Source of the DNA: Clostridiales bacterium
Lineage (GTDB): Bacteria > Bacillota > Clostridia > Oscillospirales > Feifaniaceae
Length of the DNA stretch: 32,439 nucleotides
Reading direction: 5' to 3'
Assembly: GCA_012719075.1 (NCBI GenBank)
Contig: JAAYBB010000054.1
Location: forward strand, 1 to 32,439
Part shown: one piece after another, positions 29,891-32,439 of the stretch
Position numbering within the stretch: the first letter of the stretch is position 1
Layout of the letters: each line of letters starts with the position of its first letter
Position numbers and translations under genes: made by a program
The notes under the pieces: generated by a model
Seen by the model: only the letters and a program-made list of their open reading frames with translations
Database searches by the model: none
What the model was told of the DNA's origin: nothing

Positions 29891-30660
29891 ACCCTCACCG
29901 TCCCCTCCAGCCGTCGCTGCAGCCGGTAGGCCAGCCACAAAAACAGCTTTTCAAACGACAGGCTGACCAGGATGATCACCAGCGTCACGGCCAGCAGGTC
30001 GGCCGTGTCCAGGTGGACCTTGGCCTGGTAGAGCAGCTCGCCGATCGAGCCGACCGGAATGCCGATGACCTCGGCCGCCACGCCCGACTTCCAGCACAGG
30101 CCCAGCGAGACCGAGAGCGCCGACAGCAGGTAGGGCAGCACGTCGGGCAGGTAGATGTAGAGCAGGCGGCGCAGCGGGCCGATGCGAAACACGCGGGCCA
30201 TCTCGAGCAGGCCGCGGTCGACCGAGAGGATGCCCTGCAGGCAGTTGGCGTACACGATGGGAAAGACCATCAAAAAGGAGATCAGCACCGAGAGGTTGCG
30301 CGAGGAGAACCACAGCAGCGCCAAAATGACAAAGGAGGCCACTGGCGTGGCCTGAACGGTGCCGAGCAGCGGGCGCAGCAGCCCGCGCAGCGCCGCGCTT
30401 TTGGCCGAGACGGCCGCCAGCAGCACGGCCGCCGTGCAGGCCGACAAAAAGCCGAGCAAAATGCGCCCGACCGTGAAGGCGACGGCCCGCCAGAAGCCGG
30501 CGGTCTGAAGCAGCTCAAACAGCCTCCCCAGTACCGTGACCGGCGAGACCAGCAGGATCCGATTGTTGATTTTCAGGCTCAGGGCCTGCCACACCAGCAG
30601 CCAGAAGAGGGCGGCGCCGGCCGTCAGCAGAACCTTTTTGGTGGGCTGGACTTTACTCAT
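29887..30660 (-). CDS. ABC transporter permease (SsuC/TauC-like)
   Basis: The 257-residue inner-membrane protein has about six helices and the binding-protein-dependent permease domain: VGRILLGFLSACTAAVLL, VQATPVASFVILALLWF and the EAA-like loop MARVFRIGPLRRLLYIYLPDVLPYL. The family includes nitrate, sulfonate, taurine and thiamine-precursor transporters; the substrate is not predictable. The ATG at 30660 begins MSKVQPTKK; another ATG 19 codons upstream gives a Gly/Pro-rich N-terminus and has a poor ribosome site. A long structured leader with two extended -10 promoters lies upstream. Confidence 0.85.
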   Translation of the reverse strand: MSKVQPTKKVLLTAGAALFWLLVWQALSLKINNRILLVSPVTVLGRLFELLQTAGFWRAVAFTVGRILLGFLSACTAAVLLAAVSAKSAALRGLLRPLLGTVQATPVASFVILALLWFSSRNLSVLISFLMVFPIVYANCLQGILSVDRGLLEMARVFRIGPLRRLLYIYLPDVLPYLLSALSVSLGLCWKSGVAAEVIGIPVGSIGELLYQAKVHLDTADLLAVTLVIILVSLSFEKLFLWLAYRLQRRLEGTVRV

Positions 30661-30751
30661 AGCGGATGCATACTCCCCGGGGGGCCGTCTCTTGCCGAGC
30701 GCCCCCGCCCCCGGCATCTTTCAGTGGGGGCAATGATGAACCATCTTATCC

Positions 30752-30760
30752 AGTATACCA
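30752..30760 (-). promoter_or_regulatory. Extended -10 promoter P2 of the ABC permease operon
   Basis: Reading leftward the sequence is TGGTATACT within CATGGTATACT. The TG before the -10 makes an extended -10 element; no -35 is visible. The same 11 bases occur again at 30863-30873. Confidence 0.5.
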
Positions 30761-30784
30761 TGTCGGCACAGCCGACAGGTATAC
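30753..30784. repeat. 14-bp inverted repeat overlapping P2
   Basis: GTATACC, A, TGTCGGC (30753-30767) and GCCGACA, GGTATAC (30771-30784) are complementary with one bulged A and a three-base centre. It covers the P2 -10 box and could be an operator or an RNA hairpin. Confidence 0.65.
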
Positions 30785-30861
30785 GGTGTCATCCCTCGCC
30801 GGTTCCGCGAGAAGCGCGGGAGGCGATGGGGACAACACCGGCATTATCGCCGCTTTGCGGC
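30784..30861 (-). ncRNA. Candidate structured leader RNA of the ABC permease operon
   Basis: In the leftward transcript starting after P1, a small hairpin (GCCGC/GCGGC, 30849-30861) is followed by a larger one. The outer stem pairs 30831-30840 with 30784-30793, including two G-U pairs that are mismatches on the other strand. An inner CGCC/GGCG step and a CCGCG/CGCGG stem cap it (30797-30825). The wobble pattern supports a minus-strand RNA. No known riboswitch consensus was recognised. Confidence 0.4.
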
Positions 30862-30862
30862 T

Positions 30863-30873
30863 AGTATACCATG
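30863..30873 (-). promoter_or_regulatory. Extended -10 promoter P1 of the ABC permease operon
   Basis: CATGGTATACT, an exact copy of the element at P2, 111 bp upstream of it. It would start an RNA near 30856 and include the hairpins at 30784-30861. Confidence 0.5.
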
Positions 30874-31022
30874 CACACAGGCAAATGGGACCCCGTGCCC
30901 GGTTTTCCCCTGTCCGCGCCAGTGGGCGGCGCCAATCCACGCACTGCCGCCGCCTTGCTGCGGCCAGGATACCGCCTGCCGCGCACAAACGCAATGCGCC
31001 CAAAACGTCCTGTCCACACGCA

Positions 31023-31051
31023 TTGCATCTGGCCGCCGGCTCTGATACACT
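31023..31051 (+). promoter_or_regulatory. Promoter of the second SDR gene
   Basis: TTGCAT (31023-31028), 17 bp, TACACT (31046-31051), with TGA making an extended -10. The ATG follows 20 bp later, with GGAGGTGA between. Confidence 0.8.
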
Positions 31052-31070
31052 CTGAATTGGAGGTGAGCCC

Positions 31071-31793
31071 ATGAGGAATTTTGACCTGAGGGACCGCTGT
31101 ATCGTGATCACCGGTGCGGCCGGCGGGCTCGGCCGGGAGGCCGCCATCATGATGCGCAACAAGGGTGCCAGGGTGCACGTGCTCGACGTCGGCAGGGCCG
31201 CCATCGAGGCCATGCGGGCGCAGTACCCCGACATCATCTGCCATGAGGCCGACGTCTCGGACGCGGCGCGCATCGGGCAGATCTTTGCCGGCATCGGCAG
31301 GATCGACGCGCTGGTCAACAACGCCAGCGTCCAGCACGAGAGCAGCTTTGAGGGGGCCGACCTTGACGACTGGCGCCGGACCATCGACGTCAACCTGACC
31401 GGCACCTTCATCTGTATCCAACAGGCGCTGCCCCACATGGGCCCCGGCAGCACCATCCTCAACGTGCTGACCCACGAGGGCCGGCGCACCAACCTGTATG
31501 CCTATGCGGCCTCCAAGGCCGGCATCAAGAACCTGACCCAAAACCTCGCCATCGCGCTCTCGGACCGCGCCATCTCGATCAACGGCATCGCCTACGGCGC
31601 CGTTTACTCCCAGCGCAACGCCCACTGGCAGAATGACCCTGAGGCGGTGGAGCGGGCCCTGAAGCGCACGCCGCTGCACCTCATCCTGCAGCCCGAGGAG
31701 GCCGCCCATCAGCTGGTGCAGTTTTTGGAGCACTCGGCGCTCTATGCCACCGGAACGGTGTTTGACGTCAGCGCCGGCCGCAGCCTGACCTGA
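31071..31793 (+). CDS. SDR family oxidoreductase with altered catalytic Ser
   Basis: The 240-residue short-chain dehydrogenase has the cofactor motif TGAAGGLG (14-21), the NNAS motif (83-86), N108 in DVNLTG, and Y145/K149 in YAASK. D39 after the second strand (VHVLDV) suggests NAD. The Ser normally found in the NVSS segment is replaced: the segment here reads NVLTHEG with Thr134, so catalysis may rely on Thr or be impaired. Both SDR genes in this window differ clearly in sequence and are not recent duplicates. The substrate is unknown. Confidence 0.88.
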   Translation: MRNFDLRDRCIVITGAAGGLGREAAIMMRNKGARVHVLDVGRAAIEAMRAQYPDIICHEADVSDAARIGQIFAGIGRIDALVNNASVQHESSFEGADLDDWRRTIDVNLTGTFICIQQALPHMGPGSTILNVLTHEGRRTNLYAYAASKAGIKNLTQNLAIALSDRAISINGIAYGAVYSQRNAHWQNDPEAVERALKRTPLHLILQPEEAAHQLVQFLEHSALYATGTVFDVSAGRSLT

Positions 31794-32003
31794 GATGTGC
31801 GGGCCGCCGCTTCTATCGTGCAGGCCGCCATCCTTGCCGTGTGGGCTGTTACCTTTTTCATATGAAACGCTTGCCGATAAACGGCGGCCTTTGGCCACCA
31901 TGGTCATAGACACAGTGGGGGCGGCACAGATGCACGGACCCGCTCGCAGCGAAAAAACAGAACCTTGGAGCGGCCTTCCCACGGCCTTGCATTGGCCTTC
32001 CCG
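31794..32003. other. Intergenic stretch, no gene seen
   Basis: Nothing coding is supported here. A 12-bp palindrome TTTCATATGAAA (31856-31867) is the only clear structure. No terminator for the upstream SDR gene is obvious. Confidence 0.55.
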
Positions 32004-32036
32004 CAAAAAATGCATCTGTCAAGCAGATGCATTTTT
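32004..32036 (-). terminator. Terminator of the tRNA-Asp/Phe transcript
   Basis: Reading leftward, AAAAATGCATCTG pairs with CAGATGCATTTTT around a five-base loop and ends in a T6 run. It starts within a few bases of the tRNA-Phe CCA end. Confidence 0.9.
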
Positions 32037-32037
32037 G

Positions 32038-32113
32038 TGGTGCCTCCGGGCGGAATCGAACCACCGACACGGGGATTTTCAGTCCCCTGCTCTACCATCT
32101 GAGCTACAGAGGC
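32038..32113 (-). tRNA. tRNA-Phe (GAA)
   Basis: Reading leftward the gene begins GCCTCTGTAGCTCAG and ends with an encoded CCA. The acceptor stem GCCTCTG/CGGAGGC, the T-arm GGTGG/CCGCC with TTCGATT, and the anticodon loop CTGAAAA giving GAA are all clear. It is 76 nt. Confidence 0.97.
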
Positions 32114-32149
32114 GCATGACTCCGAGGGGATATTCGGAGCCTGGCGTTT

Positions 32150-32226
32150 TGGCGACCCAGAACGGGCTCGAACCGTCGACCTCCAGCGTGACAGGCTGGC
32201 GTTCTAACCAACTGAACTACTGGGCC
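32150..32226 (-). tRNA. tRNA-Asp (GTC)
   Basis: Reading leftward the gene begins GGCCCAGTAGTTCAG and ends with GCCA. The acceptor GGCCCAG/CTGGGTC (one G-U), the T-loop TTCGAGC, and the anticodon loop CTGTCAC giving GTC are clear. It is 77 nt and is co-transcribed with tRNA-Phe, 36 bp downstream. A small hairpin CTCCGA/TCGGAG separates them. Confidence 0.97.
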
Positions 32227-32254
32227 ACATTTTGCGACATTTTTTGTGATGCTC

Positions 32255-32284
32255 ATTTTACATGAATACACAGCTCCTTGTCAA
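32255..32284 (-). promoter_or_regulatory. Promoter of the tRNA-Asp/Phe operon
   Basis: Reading leftward, TTGACA (32284-32279) and TAAAAT (32260-32255) are 18 bp apart. Confidence 0.8.
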
Positions 32285-32355
32285 GCCCTTTGACGCGATC
32301 GCAGGCCGACTTTCAAATTCTGGATTCCCGCAGCGAAAAGGCCGGCCCAAGACCC

Positions 32356-32384
32356 TTGAAATGTGCCCGGAAATCCGTTATAAT
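32356..32384 (+). promoter_or_regulatory. Promoter of tRNA-Leu
   Basis: TTGAAA (32356-32361), 17 bp, TATAAT (32379-32384). The tRNA starts 15 bp later. Confidence 0.85.
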
Positions 32385-32398
32385 ACAGTTTATCACCT

Positions 32399-32439
32399 GC
32401 CGGTGTGATGGAATTGGCAGACGTAGTGGACTCAAAATC
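32399..32439 (+). tRNA. tRNA-Leu (CAA), partial at right edge
   Basis: The sequence GCCGGTGTGATGGAATTGGCAGACG is the typical start of a bacterial tRNA-Leu, and GTGGACTCAAAATC contains the anticodon loop CTCAAAA (CAA). The 3' half, including the long variable arm, lies outside the window. Confidence 0.9.

Noticed and set aside
30820-30870. Fluoride riboswitch on the plus strand (GGCGATGGGG start)
   Set aside because: The first eight bases match but the later conserved CTGATG segment is missing and no fluoride-related gene follows.
1-32439. Mobile elements, CRISPR arrays, toxin-antitoxin or defence systems
   Set aside because: No transposase, integrase, spaced direct repeats of CRISPR type, or recognisable defence domain was found on either strand.

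Overview
The window is about 32.4 kb of GC-rich bacterial DNA. A Gram-positive, low-oxygen lifestyle is suggested by the Firmicutes-type 16S leader, strong AGGAGG ribosome binding sites, a TAXI-type TRAP transporter, an ECF S component, class II aldolase, PepT/PepD peptidases and a Spo0A-effector-like protein. The best inference is a high-GC member of the Clostridia, probably Oscillospirales. This rests on gene content and signals only and should be tested with the adjoining 16S gene. No prophage, insertion sequence, integrase, CRISPR array or classical defence island was found. The window is mostly ordinary core and transport genes.

Layout from left to right. A 16S rRNA gene runs off the left edge on the minus strand, with its promoter at 214-242. 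Divergent from it are a peptide/solute-binding protein and peptidase T (444-3398). Two tandem paralogous lipoproteins follow on the minus strand (3541-4821). A 500-bp gap then holds a candidate structured RNA (4933-5090). A MarR regulator and a heterodimeric ABC exporter form a minus-strand operon (5322-9516). On the plus strand come a zinc-ribbon protein, a GIY-YIG-like protein and a TAXI-TRAP operon (9698-14492). On the minus strand are a Ca2+-type P-ATPase (14611-17361) and an SH3-NlpC/P60 wall hydrolase (17582-18499). A DUF3892 protein is at 18871-19188. A MocR-type regulator and an ECF S component are divergent, with overlapping promoters (19254-21368).

The right third is mainly minus strand. 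It carries a nucleoside deaminase plus purine nucleoside phosphorylase operon (21572-23726), a free-standing Spo0A-C-like protein downstream of PepD (23907-25918), a glutaredoxin-like protein, a short-chain dehydrogenase, a gene-poor 1 kb full of hairpins (27270-28271), class II fructose-bisphosphate aldolase, and an ABC permease/ATPase pair with a structured leader (29297-30873). A second SDR gene is on the plus strand. The window ends with tRNA-Phe and tRNA-Asp on the minus strand and the start of tRNA-Leu on the plus strand.

The parts most worth a second look are five. (1) The MocR regulator has Thr where the PLP-binding Lys is expected, and its promoter region carries four ATTGTATG motifs beside a vitamin-type ECF S component. 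(2) A protein aligns along its length with the Spo0A DNA-binding domain but has no receiver. (3) The unassigned structured RNA at 4933-5090 has a 6S-like architecture. (4) The leader of the ABC permease has two extended -10 promoters bracketing nested hairpins. (5) The deaminase/phosphorylase pair fits salvage of 5'-modified adenosines through inosine-type intermediates.
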